Origin: Clavibacter michiganensis subsp. insidiosus
Lineage (GTDB): Bacteria; Actinomycetota; Actinomycetes; Actinomycetales; Microbacteriaceae
Assembly (NCBI RefSeq): GCF_002240565.1
Contig: NZ_MZMO01000001.1
Location: forward strand, 2,604,001 to 2,668,000
Direction of reading: 5' to 3'
Length of the DNA: 64,000 nucleotides
In this document: positions 35,631 to 44,510 of the stretch, piece by piece
How positions within the stretch are numbered: position 1 is the first letter of the stretch
Layout of the letters: every line of letters starts with the position of its first letter
Position numbers and translations under genes: made by a program
Notes under the pieces: generated by a model
What the model saw: only the letters and a program-made list of their open reading frames with translations
What the model was told of the DNA's origin: nothing
The model's database searches: none

Positions 35631-37568
35631 ATGAGCACCGCCCGCCCCGCCTCCGCCGCCCCGCGCGCCCGCTCCCGCAACCCGTTCGCCCGCCGCGACT
35701 CGGCCGACGACGGCCCCCGCGCCCGCTTCTCGGAGCTGCTCCCCTACATCCTCGAGCAGCGCGGCCTCATGGCCTTCGTCGTGGTGCTGAGCGTGCTCGG
35801 CGCGGCCGCCAGCCTCGGCCAGCCGCTCCTCGTGCAGCGGGTCGTCGGCGTCGTGCAGGAGGGCGGCCAGCTGGGCGTCCTCGTGTGGGCGCTCGTCGGG
35901 CTCGTCGTCGTGTCCGGGGTGCTGTCCGGCTACCAGCACTACCTGCTGCAGCGCATGGGCGAGGGCATCGTGCTCTCGTCGCGTCGCACGCTCGTGCGCC
36001 GGATCCTCCGCCTCCCCATCTCCGAGTTCGACACGCGTCGCACGGGCGACCTCGTCTCGCGCGTCGGCTCCGACACCACGCTGCTGCGCGCCGTGCTCAC
36101 GCAGGGCCTCGTCGAGGCGATCGGCGGCGCGGTCACGTTCCTCGGCGCCATCATCGCGATGCTCATCATCGACCCCGTGCTCCTCAGCCTCACCGTGCTG
36201 GTCGTCGCGGTCTCGGTCGTCGCGGTCGTGGGGCTCTCCGGCCGGATCCGCGTCGCCAGCCAGCGGGCCCAGCGCAAGGTCGGCGACCTGGCCGCGAGCG
36301 TCGAACGCGCCATCGGCGCCATCCGCACCGTCCGCGCGAGCAACGCCACCGACCGGGAGAGCCGCACCATCGAGGCCGACGCCGAGGGCGCGTGGGAGAT
36401 GGGCATCAAGGTCGCGAAGGCGTCCGCCGTGGTCGTGCCGATCGCGGGCATCGCGCTGCAGGCGTCGTTCCTCGTGGTGGTCGGCGTGGGCGGATTCCGC
36501 GTCGCGTCGGGCGCCATCACGGTCGGCGACCTCGTGGCCTTCATCCTGTTCCTCTTCCTCATGATCATGCCGCTCGGCCAGGCCTTCGGCGCCGTGACCG
36601 CGGTCAACCAGGCGCTCGGCGCGCTCGGCCGGATCCAGGAGATCGTGAAGCTGCCGGTGGAGACCGACGGCGACGCCGAGACCGCCGGCCGCCTCCGCGA
36701 CGGCGCGCCCGCGGGCGAGGACCGCAGGGACGCGCCCGCCGTCGAGCTCGTGGACGTGCGGTTCGCGTACCCGGTCGCGGCGGACGCGGACGCGCATTCC
36801 GACGGTGCCGTGACGGCCGCGGCGCCCGCATCCCGGGTGGACACGGCGGATGCGGCGGACTCCGCCCCCGGCGCCGACCGCACGGGCGGCGGCGTCCTCC
36901 AGGGCATCAGCTTCCGCGCCGAGCGCGGCACCCGGATCGCGCTGGTCGGCCCGTCCGGCGCCGGCAAGAGCACGATCCTCGCCCTCATCGAGCGCTTCTA
37001 CGACCCGACCTCCGGCGTCGTGCGCGTCGGCGGGCGCGACATCCGCACGCTCGACCGCGAGGACCTGCGCCGCCAGATCGGCTACGTCGAGCAGGACGCG
37101 CCCGTGCTCGCCGGGACGCTCCGCGAGAACCTCACGCTCACCGCGTTCGACGCGACCGACGAGGACTGCGTCCATGTCCTGCACGCCGTGAACCTCACCG
37201 AGGTGCTCGCGCGCAACGAGCTCGGCCTCGACGCGCCCGTCGGCGAGGACGGGATCATGCTCTCCGGCGGCGAGCGCCAGCGCCTCGCGATCGCGCGCAC
37301 GCTCCTGTCCGCTCCCCCGATCCTGCTGCTCGACGAGTCGACGTCCAGCCTCGACGGCCTCAACGAGCAGCTGCTCCGCAAGGCGATCGACGCGGTCGCC
37401 GAGCACCGCACCCTCATCGTGATCGCGCACCGGCTCTCGACCGTCGTCGACAGCGACCTCATCGTCGTCGTCGAGAAGGGCCGCGTCGTCGGCACCGGCA
37501 CGCACGCGGAGCTCGTCGTCTCGACGCCGCTCTACCGCGACCTCGCGAAGCACCAGCTGCTCGTGTAG
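35631..37568 (+). CDS. ABC exporter, fused membrane and ATPase domains (LmrA/BmrA-like)
   Basis: 645 aa from ATG 35631 (MSTARPASAA). The basic N-terminus is followed by six membrane helices (about residues 40-330), including GDLVSRVGSDTTLLRAVLTQG, the ABC type I exporter fold. In the ATPase domain Walker A is GPSGAGKST, the Q-loop GYVEQDAPVLAGTLREN, the signature LSGGERQR, Walker B ILLLDEST, the H-loop IAHRLST. About 38 extra Ala/Asp-rich residues (roughly 383-420) lie between the A-loop FAYP and VLQGISF. Such exporters act as homodimers on drugs or lipids. Confidence 0.93.
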   Translation: MSTARPASAAPRARSRNPFARRDSADDGPRARFSELLPYILEQRGLMAFVVVLSVLGAAASLGQPLLVQRVVGVVQEGGQLGVLVWALVGLVVVSGVLSGYQHYLLQRMGEGIVLSSRRTLVRRILRLPISEFDTRRTGDLVSRVGSDTTLLRAVLTQGLVEAIGGAVTFLGAIIAMLIIDPVLLSLTVLVVAVSVVAVVGLSGRIRVASQRAQRKVGDLAASVERAIGAIRTVRASNATDRESRTIEADAEGAWEMGIKVAKASAVVVPIAGIALQASFLVVVGVGGFRVASGAITVGDLVAFILFLFLMIMPLGQAFGAVTAVNQALGALGRIQEIVKLPVETDGDAETAGRLRDGAPAGEDRRDAPAVELVDVRFAYPVAADADAHSDGAVTAAAPASRVDTADAADSAPGADRTGGGVLQGISFRAERGTRIALVGPSGAGKSTILALIERFYDPTSGVVRVGGRDIRTLDREDLRRQIGYVEQDAPVLAGTLRENLTLTAFDATDEDCVHVLHAVNLTEVLARNELGLDAPVGEDGIMLSGGERQRLAIARTLLSAPPILLLDESTSSLDGLNEQLLRKAIDAVAEHRTLIVIAHRLSTVVDSDLIVVVEKGRVVGTGTHAELVVSTPLYRDLAKHQLLV

Positions 37569-37584
37569 CGGTGCTCCGGCGCGA

Positions 37585-37953
37585 TCACGCGCCCGGCGTC
37601 GGCTCCGTGCGATCCGGCGCGCCCAGGTGCATCTCCCGTGCCGCCAGGAACACCGGCAGGGCGACCGCGAACGCCACGAGCGGGGCCAGCAGCACGTAGA
37701 TCCAGACGCGCCGCATCCGCAGCCGCCGCCCCTCGACGATGATGAAGACGACGCTCGCGACGGCCGCGATGAGCAGGTCCCACGAGAGCGACGACACCGC
37801 AGGACCCCCGGCGGACAGGTCGGCGAGGAAGTCGCGGCCCTCCATGACGACGCGGATGTTCGCCGACCACGTCAGCACGAGGCCGGCCGCCGCGAGCACC
37901 AGGTAGACGACGGCGAGGCGCGTGGGGCGCCGGCGTGCGGGACGCGTGCTCAT
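37585..37953 (-). CDS. DUF2834 family membrane protein
   Basis: 122 aa, ATG 37953 with AGAAGGGG upstream. Three hydrophobic segments. Conserved DUF2834 features are VYLVLAAAGLVLTWSANI, GRDFLADLSAG, SLSWDLLIAAVASVVFIIVEGRRL and VWIYVLLAPLVAFAVALPVFLAAREM. The family is found across proteobacteria and actinobacteria and has no known function. It converges on the ABC exporter with only 16 bp between stops and no hairpin visible. Confidence 0.85.
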   Translation of the reverse strand: MSTRPARRRPTRLAVVYLVLAAAGLVLTWSANIRVVMEGRDFLADLSAGGPAVSSLSWDLLIAAVASVVFIIVEGRRLRMRRVWIYVLLAPLVAFAVALPVFLAAREMHLGAPDRTEPTPGA

Positions 37954-38072
37954 GGGGACCCCTTCTCGTGGATGTGGCCAGGCTAGGCGCTCACGTCGCG
38001 AGCCGCGCCGCCGGCCCGGGATCGGTCGCGGAGCGGCCCGCCGCCCGCCGCGGGAGGGCGCGGCCCGCGCGG

Positions 38073-38885
38073 TCAGCCGGCCGGCGTCGTCAGCGCGTAG
38101 AGCGCGACCGCGCTGGCCGCCGCCACGTTGAGCGAGTCGATGCCGTGCGCCATCGGGATCCGCACCACCGTGTCCGCCGACCGGATCGCCTCCGCCGACA
38201 GCCCCGGCCCCTCCGACCCGAGCACGATGGCGAGCCGCTCGTGCTCCTCGGCCGGGAAGTCGCGGATCGACACGGCGTCGGGCGTCAGCGCGAGCGCCGC
38301 GAGGTGGAACCCGGCGTCGGCCAGGGCGGCGCGCGTCTCCGGCCACTCCCCCGTGCGCGTCCACGGCACCTGCAGCACCGTGCCCATGCTGACGCGGATG
38401 GCGCGGCGGTAGAACGGATCCGTGCAGCGCGGTGTCACGAGCACCGCGTCCGCCCCGATCGCGCCGACCGAGCGGAAGATCGCGCCGACGTTCGTGGGAT
38501 CCACGACGTCCTCGAGCACCACGACGCGCCGGGCGTCCGCGAGGAGCGACGCGACCGTGGGCAACGCGGGCCGGTCGAGCGACGCGACGACGCCGCGGTG
38601 CAGGACGTAGCCGGTGAGCTCCGCGAGCAGCTCGCCGGGCCCGGTGAACACCGGCACGTCCCGGTCGCCGACCAGCGCCAGGGCCTCATCCACCGTGCCG
38701 CCGAGCGCGAGCACCGACCGTGGTGCGTGCCCGGCGCGGAGCGCCCGCTCGAGCACCAGCGCCGACTCCGCCAGGTAGATCCCGTGCCCCGCCCCCGCGG
38801 CCTTGCGGAGCGCGACGTCGGTGCGGTGGCTGTAGTCGGCGAGCCGCGGATCCGCCAGGTCGTCGACCGGGACGACGTGCGCCAC
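38073..38885 (-). CDS. TrmH-family (SpoU) RNA methyltransferase
   Basis: 270 aa, GTG start overlapping the last base of the gabD stop (TAGTG). The N-terminal substrate-binding region has GIYLAESALVLERALRAG. The C-terminal SPOUT domain has motif 1 VVLEDVVDPTNVGAIFRSVGAIGADAV, motif 2 AIVLGSEGPGLS and motif 3 IPMAHGIDSLNVAAASAVALY, which form the knotted SAM site. It is likely a 2'-O-ribose methyltransferase of tRNA or rRNA. The exact position cannot be assigned. Confidence 0.92.
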   Translation of the reverse strand: MAHVVPVDDLADPRLADYSHRTDVALRKAAGAGHGIYLAESALVLERALRAGHAPRSVLALGGTVDEALALVGDRDVPVFTGPGELLAELTGYVLHRGVVASLDRPALPTVASLLADARRVVVLEDVVDPTNVGAIFRSVGAIGADAVLVTPRCTDPFYRRAIRVSMGTVLQVPWTRTGEWPETRAALADAGFHLAALALTPDAVSIRDFPAEEHERLAIVLGSEGPGLSAEAIRSADTVVRIPMAHGIDSLNVAAASAVALYALTTPAG

Positions 38886-40360
38886 TACGACGCGAAGGGG
38901 TCGGGCGTGAGCGTGTACTTGGTGTTCAGGTACTCGTGGATCCCCTCGAGCCCGCCCTCCCGCCCGAGCCCCGACTGCTTCACACCGCCGAACGGCGCGG
39001 CCGCGTTGGAGATGACGCCCATGTTGAGGCCCGTCATTCCCGTCTCGAGCCGCTCGATCATGCGCTGGCCGCGGGCGAGGTCCTGGGTGAAGACATAGGA
39101 GACGAGGCCGAACTCAGTGTCGTTGGCGAGGCGCACGGCGTCGTCCTCGTCGTCGAACGGCACGATGGCGACGACGGGCCCGAAGATCTCCTCGCGCAGG
39201 ATGTCGCTGCCCTCGGCGACGCCCGTGATGAGCGTCGGCGGGTAGAAGTGGCCGGCGCCGTCTTGCGGCTCGCCGCCCGCGCGCACGGTGGCGCCGCGCT
39301 CGACGGCGTCGCGCACCAGGCGGTCGGCCTTGTCGACCGCGCGGCCGTCGATGAGCGGTCCGACCGTGACGCCCTCCTCGGTGCCGCGGCCGATCCGCAT
39401 CCGATCGACGCGCTCCTGCAGCCGGTCGGCGAACGCGTCCGCGATCGACGCCTCGACGATGAAGCGGTTCGCCGCCGTGCACGCCTGCCCGACGTTGCGG
39501 AACTTCGCCGCCATGGCGCCCTCCACGGCCTTGTCGAGGTCGGCGTCGGCGAAGACCACGAACGGCGCGTTGCCGCCGAGCTCGAGCGAGACGCGCAGCA
39601 CGTTCTGCGCGGCCTGCGCGCCGAGCTGCCGGCCGACGGGCGTGGATCCGGTGAAGCTCAGCTTGCGCAGACGCGGGTCGGCGATGAGCGGGCCGGTGAC
39701 GTCGGCGGCCTTCGTGGTGGGGATCACGTTGAGGACGCCCGCGGGCAGCCCCGCCTCGGCCAGCAGCTCGGCGAAGCGGAGCGTGGTGAGCGGGGTGAGG
39801 TCGGCCGGCTTGATGACCACGGTGCAGCCCGCGGCGAGCGCCGGCGCGATCTTGCGGGTCGCCATCGCGAGCGGGAAGTTCCACGGGGTGATGAGCAGCA
39901 CCGGCCCGACCGGGTGCTGCGACACGATCATGCGGCCGGTGCCCTCGGGGTTCGTGCCGTAGCGGCCCGTGATGCGCACGGCCTCCTCGGAGAACCAGCG
40001 GAGGAACTCGCCGCCGTAGGTCACCTCGCCGAGCGACTCGGCGAGCGGCTTGCCCATCTCGAGCGTCATGAGGAGCGCGAACTCGTCCTTGCGCTCCTGG
40101 AGCAGGTCGAACGCGCGGCGGAGGATCTCGCCCCGGACGCGCGGCGCGGTCGCCGCCCACTCCGCCTGCGCGTCGACCGCCGCGTCGAGGGCGCGCGCGC
40201 CGTCCGCGGGGCTCGCGTCGGCGACGTGCGCGATGACGGCGTCGGTGGCGGGATCCCGGACCTCGAACGTCGCCCCGCCCTCCGCGTCGACCCGCTCCCC
40301 GCCGATGAGCAGGGTGGTGGGGGTGCCCGACAGGAGGTCGGTCTCGGTGGATGCGCTCAT
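38885..40360 (-). CDS. gabD: NAD(P)-dependent succinate-semialdehyde dehydrogenase
   Basis: 491 aa from ATG 40360 with GAGGACACC upstream. Aldehyde dehydrogenase fold with Asn161 in ITPWNFPLAM, Glu260 in LELGGNAP and catalytic Cys294 in GQACTAANRF. GSTPVGR marks the cofactor-binding site. The C-terminal NAAAPFGGVKQSGLGREGG matches the GabD subgroup better than general ALDHs. It oxidises succinate semialdehyde to succinate, feeding the TCA cycle. No gabT transaminase is adjacent. Confidence 0.92.
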   Translation of the reverse strand: MSASTETDLLSGTPTTLLIGGERVDAEGGATFEVRDPATDAVIAHVADASPADGARALDAAVDAQAEWAATAPRVRGEILRRAFDLLQERKDEFALLMTLEMGKPLAESLGEVTYGGEFLRWFSEEAVRITGRYGTNPEGTGRMIVSQHPVGPVLLITPWNFPLAMATRKIAPALAAGCTVVIKPADLTPLTTLRFAELLAEAGLPAGVLNVIPTTKAADVTGPLIADPRLRKLSFTGSTPVGRQLGAQAAQNVLRVSLELGGNAPFVVFADADLDKAVEGAMAAKFRNVGQACTAANRFIVEASIADAFADRLQERVDRMRIGRGTEEGVTVGPLIDGRAVDKADRLVRDAVERGATVRAGGEPQDGAGHFYPPTLITGVAEGSDILREEIFGPVVAIVPFDDEDDAVRLANDTEFGLVSYVFTQDLARGQRMIERLETGMTGLNMGVISNAAAPFGGVKQSGLGREGGLEGIHEYLNTKYTLTPDPFAS

Positions 40361-40464
40361 GGTGTCCTCGCGTCTTCCGTGCGGTGTCGTGCTGGTCTTC
40401 GTCCTCGCGCTGGTGCGCGTGCCCGTGCTCGCGGCCGCGCCGGCCGCGCCGGCCACGTCGACCC

Positions 40465-41055
40465 TCAGTCGGCCGGACCCTCGACGATCTCCGCCCCGGC
40501 GTCGCGCAGGCGGTCGAGGGCGGCGGCGCTGGTGGCCGGCGCGACGCCCGCGACGAGGTCGGCGAGGATCCGCACGCGCTTGCCCTGGTGGACCGCGTCG
40601 AGCGCCGAGGCGAGCACGCAGTAGTCGGTCGCGAGGCCGACCACGTCGATGTCGGTGATCCCGTGCAGCGCCAGCAGGTCCGCGAGCGGCACGCCGTCCT
40701 CCGTCGTGCCCTCGAAGATCGAATAGGCGGGCGCGCCCTGGCCCTTCTGGAGGTGGAAGTCGACGGCGGTGACGTCGAGGTCGGCGTGGTACTCGGCGCC
40801 GTGGGTGCCCTGCACGCAGTGCTCGGGCCAGGTGGTCGAGAAGTCGGGGACGGTGCCGACCGCGGCGAAGTGCCCGCCGTTGCCACCCGTCGCCTCGTGC
40901 CAGTCGCGGGAGGCGAGCACGTGGTCGTACCGGTACGGCTCCGCGGCGAGGAGCCGGGTGATCCCCCGCGCGACGTCGCCGCCGCCGTCGACGCCGAGCG
41001 CGCCGCCCTCCGTGAAGTCGTTCTGCACGTCGATGATGAACAAGGCCCTGCTCAT
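40465..41055 (-). CDS. pncA: Nicotinamidase
   Basis: 196 aa, isochorismatase-like fold. The catalytic triad is Asp9 (FIIDVQNDF), Lys104 (LQKGQ) and Cys146 (ATDYCVLAS). Metal-binding Asp51 and His53 lie in SRDWHEATGG. TWPEHCVQGTHGAEYHADL is the usual PncA segment. It hydrolyses nicotinamide to nicotinic acid in NAD salvage. A 104-bp GC-repetitive gap separates it from gabD, so the two may be independent. Confidence 0.94.
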   Translation of the reverse strand: MSRALFIIDVQNDFTEGGALGVDGGGDVARGITRLLAAEPYRYDHVLASRDWHEATGGNGGHFAAVGTVPDFSTTWPEHCVQGTHGAEYHADLDVTAVDFHLQKGQGAPAYSIFEGTTEDGVPLADLLALHGITDIDVVGLATDYCVLASALDAVHQGKRVRILADLVAGVAPATSAAALDRLRDAGAEIVEGPAD

Positions 41056-41119
41056 GCGCCGCTCCTTCCCCGGGCCGGGCCCGGTGCCGTGTGTCCGCCG
41101 CCCGGGACCGGGCCGCGCG

Positions 41120-42601
41120 TCACTCGTCCCCCAGATCCGCCCCGCAGCGGTACGTGCCCGCTGCCAGCGCGTCCAGGGCGATCTTCGCGTCCCCCGTCAC
41201 GTTCCCGATGGCGTAGAACGCGAAGGTCAGCTTCGTGCCGTCCGCCGCGTCGACGATGCCGGCGAGCGTGTACCCGGTGTCGATCCAGCCGGTCTTGGCC
41301 ACGACGTGCCCGCGGGCGACCGCGCTGTCGCCGGTGAAGCGGCTGGAGAGCGTGCCGGTGCGGCCCGCGACCGGCAGTCCGTCGTGCAGGTAGCCGAGCG
41401 CCTGCTGGCGCTGGTCGACCTGGATCATCAGCTGGGCCAGGAACGACGGCGGGACCCGGTCGTCGGGGCTGAGGCCCTGGCCGTCGACGATGGTGAGCGT
41501 GGAGGTGTCGAGCCCGTACGCCTGCAGGGCCTTCGGGATCCCGGTCGCCAGCGACTGCTGCGTGTTCCCCGCGCCGACCTGGATGCTCACGAGCCGCGCG
41601 AGCGACTCGGCGAGCACGTTGTCGGAGTTGATGAGCGCGGTCTGGATGAGCGACGACACCGGCTGCGACTCGACCTTGCCGAGCACCGCGGCGCCGGCGG
41701 GAGCCGTGCCCTGGGTGACGTCGGCCGACCCGCCGAGCATGGAGCGGAAGGTGCTGCCGACGCGCGCCAGCGGATCCTCGCTGCGGGCGGAGACGACGGC
41801 GGCGGGATCCGCCCGGTCGGCGTCGAGCTGCAGCGGCGTCATGAAGCTCGAGTACCCCGCCTTCCGCTCCGTGGGGGCCCAGGACGGGATCCACGTGTCC
41901 CCGGAGAACAGGGACGTGTCGAGCACGATGCGGGTGATGGGCGTGCCGGCCGTGGCGGGATCCGCGGCCCATGCCGTGCGCACCTGCTGGGCGAGGTCGC
42001 TGAGACGCGGCGCCCCCGGGTAGACGGAGCTCCCGGAGGTGAGGCGCGTCAGGGTCGGGTCCCCGCCCCCGACCAGCACCACCGTGCCGGGCTCGGACCC
42101 GCGGACCACCGTGGTGGCGATGCGGCGATCGGGGCCGAGCGCCGCGAGGGCGGCGGCCGAGGTGATGACCTTCATGACGCTCGCCGTGCGCTCCGGCGTG
42201 CTGCCGTTCCGGTCGAACAGCACGCGTCCGGTCGCGGCGTCGCGGACCTGGCCCTCGAAGGTGGCGAGGCGCGGATCCTGCGCGAGGGAGGCGATGGAGC
42301 ACATGCGGAGGTCGCGCGCGGCGGCCTGGACGGCGGGCGAGGGACGCGGCGGCGCCTCGGTGGGCGTCGGGCTCGGGGTGGGCGTCGGGTCGGCGGCGGC
42401 GACGCTCGCGGAGGCGCTGCCGGCACGGCCGGTGAGCGCGCCGGCGCCGACGGCACCGGCCGCGAGCAGGGCGACCACGGCGACGGCAGCCGTCAGGGAG
42501 CGGGTGCGACGGCGGTCGCGGGCGCGGGCGCGGGACGCATGGGCGTCCCGGTCGGTGCGGTCGGCGCGCGCGCGGTCGGGGCCGTCGGCTGGGGATCGCA
42601 T
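41120..42601 (-). CDS. dacB: D-alanyl-D-alanine carboxypeptidase/endopeptidase (PBP4 type)
   Basis: 493 aa. A very basic N-terminus (about 35 residues) and one hydrophobic helix (about 36-58) form an anchor or signal. A Thr/Pro-rich linker (PTPTPSPTPTEAPP) follows. The penicillin-binding domain has the SxxK motif TASVMKV (Ser141, Lys144), the SxN motif NSDNVLAESL, and KTG in VVAKTGWIDTGYTLAG. The inserted domains after SxxK are typical of class C PBP4/DacB. It trims peptidoglycan peptides outside the membrane. Confidence 0.93.
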   Translation of the reverse strand: MRSPADGPDRARADRTDRDAHASRARARDRRRTRSLTAAVAVVALLAAGAVGAGALTGRAGSASASVAAADPTPTPSPTPTEAPPRPSPAVQAAARDLRMCSIASLAQDPRLATFEGQVRDAATGRVLFDRNGSTPERTASVMKVITSAAALAALGPDRRIATTVVRGSEPGTVVLVGGGDPTLTRLTSGSSVYPGAPRLSDLAQQVRTAWAADPATAGTPITRIVLDTSLFSGDTWIPSWAPTERKAGYSSFMTPLQLDADRADPAAVVSARSEDPLARVGSTFRSMLGGSADVTQGTAPAGAAVLGKVESQPVSSLIQTALINSDNVLAESLARLVSIQVGAGNTQQSLATGIPKALQAYGLDTSTLTIVDGQGLSPDDRVPPSFLAQLMIQVDQRQQALGYLHDGLPVAGRTGTLSSRFTGDSAVARGHVVAKTGWIDTGYTLAGIVDAADGTKLTFAFYAIGNVTGDAKIALDALAAGTYRCGADLGDE

Positions 42602-42742
42602 GGGGCCATGTTAGACGCCGGGCCCGAGGGTCCGTCCGGCCGCCGGCACCCCGGGGACGTGGCCGACGAGGTCGCCCTGTGGGGGGACGGGGATGCCGCG
42701 TCCTCCCTCGTCGACGGAGGACGGGACAGGGAGGAGGGGTGG

Positions 42743-42818
42743 TGGAGCCGCCTGTCAGAATCGAACTGACGACCTTCTCATTACGAGTGAGATGCTCTAC
42801 CGACTGAGCTAAGGCGGC
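42743..42818 (-). tRNA. tRNA-Thr (anticodon CGU)
   Basis: The reverse strand folds as a cloverleaf: acceptor GCCGCCT/AGGCGGC, D-arm GCTC...GAGC, anticodon stem TCTCA/TGAGA with loop CTCGTAA giving CGT, T-arm with GTTCGATTC. The discriminator is T and CCA is encoded. It reads ACG codons. Confidence 0.95.
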
Positions 42819-42932
42819 CCGGCCCGGACTCAGCGAGTACCGGGCACGAGTAGAGAGCATACCGGATGCGGGAGGCTGCTCCCGCACACGAACGAGGCAG
42901 GGCCGCTCCACCCGGGGTCTGGCGCGCCCGCA

Positions 42933-44510
42933 TCACCCGCAGGTCGTGCCGGCGGCCGGCGGATCCCCGCCGAGCAGGTAACCGTCCACCGCGGACACGA
43001 TGCACGGATCCCGCTCGTCGTAGGCGATGTGCCCCTCGCCCTCGTAGGTGAGGAGCACCCCCGAGGAGAGCTGACCCGCGAGCGCCTCCGCCCACGAGTA
43101 GGGCGTGGCCGGATCGCCCGTGGTCCCGACGACGACGACGGGCGCCGCGCCCTCCGCCGACACGGGCGCCGGGGCATCCCGGGCCGGGTACGGCCAGTTG
43201 CCGCAGAGCGGGTCGGGCTCGCCGTCGCGGGAGGTGTCGTCGTCGGCCAGCTCGCCGGCGGCGGCCCGGATCTCGGCCGCCTCCCTCACGAGCACCGCCG
43301 GGTCCCGCTCCACCGGGTAGTCGATGCACTGGATGGCGACCAAGGCCTCGTAGAAGTTCCCGCTGTACGTCCCGTCGGGCTTGCGGCCGAAGTAGGAGTC
43401 GGCGAGCGCGAACGTCGTCCCGGACTCGCCGCGGAGGGCCTCGGTGAACGCGGTCGTGAGCGCCGGCCACTGCTGCTCGCTGTAGAGCGCGGAGTCGATG
43501 GCGCTGCGCATGACCTGCCCGTCGAGCTCGCGCCCGTCGGAGGCGCGCAGCGGGCTCTGGTCGAGGCGGCCGAGGAGGGTCGCGACGGTCTTCTCGCCCT
43601 CGTCGACGGATCCGCGGAACGGGCACCCCTGACCCGCGAGGCACGCCGCCATGTACGACTCGAACGAGGTGCGGAAGCCGGTCGTCTGCGCCAGCACGAC
43701 GTCGAACGAGCTCGCGGACGGGTCCGTCGCGCCGTCGAGCACCATGCGCCCCACGTGCCCGGCGAAGTCCTGCGCGTACTGCGCGCCGATGCTCGTGCCG
43801 TAGGAGTAGCCGAGGTAGTTCAGCCTCTCGTCGCCCACCAGTGCCCGCAGCATGTCGAGGTCGTGCACGGTGCTCTGCGTGTCGATGAACTGCAGCAGCG
43901 GGCCGGATCGGGCGGCGCAGGACTCCGCGAACGACTTCGACGCCTGCACCAGCTCCTCGTCGTGCGCCGGGGTGCCCGGAGGCGCCTCGGTCTCGCCGTA
44001 GAGGAAGGAGTCGAGCTGGGCGTCGTCGACGCAGTCGACGGCGGTCGACGCCCCCACGCCGCGGGGATCCCAGCCGATGACGTCGTACGCGTCCTGCAGG
44101 TCGCGCGAGACCGCGTAGTCGACGCTGGCCTTCACGAAGTCGACGCCGGACGCCCCCGGGCCGCCCGGGTTGACGAAGAGCGAGCCGCGCGGCCCGTCGG
44201 CGCCGCGCGCGGTGTGCCGCACGAGGGCGAGCTGGATGTCGGTGGCCGGGTCCGGCGCGGACCAGTCGAGGGGCGCCGTCGCGGTCGCGCACTGCGCGCC
44301 GTCCTCGCACGGGGACCACGCGAGCGTCTGCTCGTAGTACCGCGCGAGGTCGGGCGCGACGTCCTCCGTCGTCGGGCTCGACGTGGAGCTGCGCGGCTCG
44401 GGCACGGGGATGAGGCCGCAGCCGCTCAGGGCGACGGCCGCGGCGAGGAGGACCGCGCCCAGGGCTCCGGCACGACGGACGGCCGGCGCCCGCGCCCCCC
44501 GGCCCCTCAC
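42933..44510 (-). CDS. Secreted alpha/beta hydrolase, tripeptidyl-aminopeptidase-like lipoprotein
   Basis: 525 aa from GTG 44510 in a GTGA overlap with holB. A signal helix ends at the lipobox ALSGCG (Cys about residue 33). The alpha/beta hydrolase core has GSLFVNPGGPGASGVDFV (oxyanion hole region), DVIGWDPRGVGAS, and the nucleophile elbow LGYSYGTSIGAQYA. The C-terminal TAP-like domain carries VVVVGTTGDPATPY and GEGHIAYDERDPC with the probable catalytic His. Similar to SlpD/SlpE and TAP proteases of Streptomyces. It probably cleaves peptides at the cell surface. Confidence 0.9.
   Translation of the reverse strand: MRGRGARAPAVRRAGALGAVLLAAAVALSGCGLIPVPEPRSSTSSPTTEDVAPDLARYYEQTLAWSPCEDGAQCATATAPLDWSAPDPATDIQLALVRHTARGADGPRGSLFVNPGGPGASGVDFVKASVDYAVSRDLQDAYDVIGWDPRGVGASTAVDCVDDAQLDSFLYGETEAPPGTPAHDEELVQASKSFAESCAARSGPLLQFIDTQSTVHDLDMLRALVGDERLNYLGYSYGTSIGAQYAQDFAGHVGRMVLDGATDPSASSFDVVLAQTTGFRTSFESYMAACLAGQGCPFRGSVDEGEKTVATLLGRLDQSPLRASDGRELDGQVMRSAIDSALYSEQQWPALTTAFTEALRGESGTTFALADSYFGRKPDGTYSGNFYEALVAIQCIDYPVERDPAVLVREAAEIRAAAGELADDDTSRDGEPDPLCGNWPYPARDAPAPVSAEGAAPVVVVGTTGDPATPYSWAEALAGQLSSGVLLTYEGEGHIAYDERDPCIVSAVDGYLLGGDPPAAGTTCG

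Noticed and set aside
40410..40462. GCCGCGCCGGCC-type short repeats between gabD and pncA
   Set aside because: Short GC-rich slippage-like repetition with no regular spacing; not a CRISPR, attachment site or clear operator.
42602..42742. Possible small gene between dacB and tRNA-Thr
   Set aside because: Short frames lack a start with SD and coding composition; likely promoter or leader sequence.
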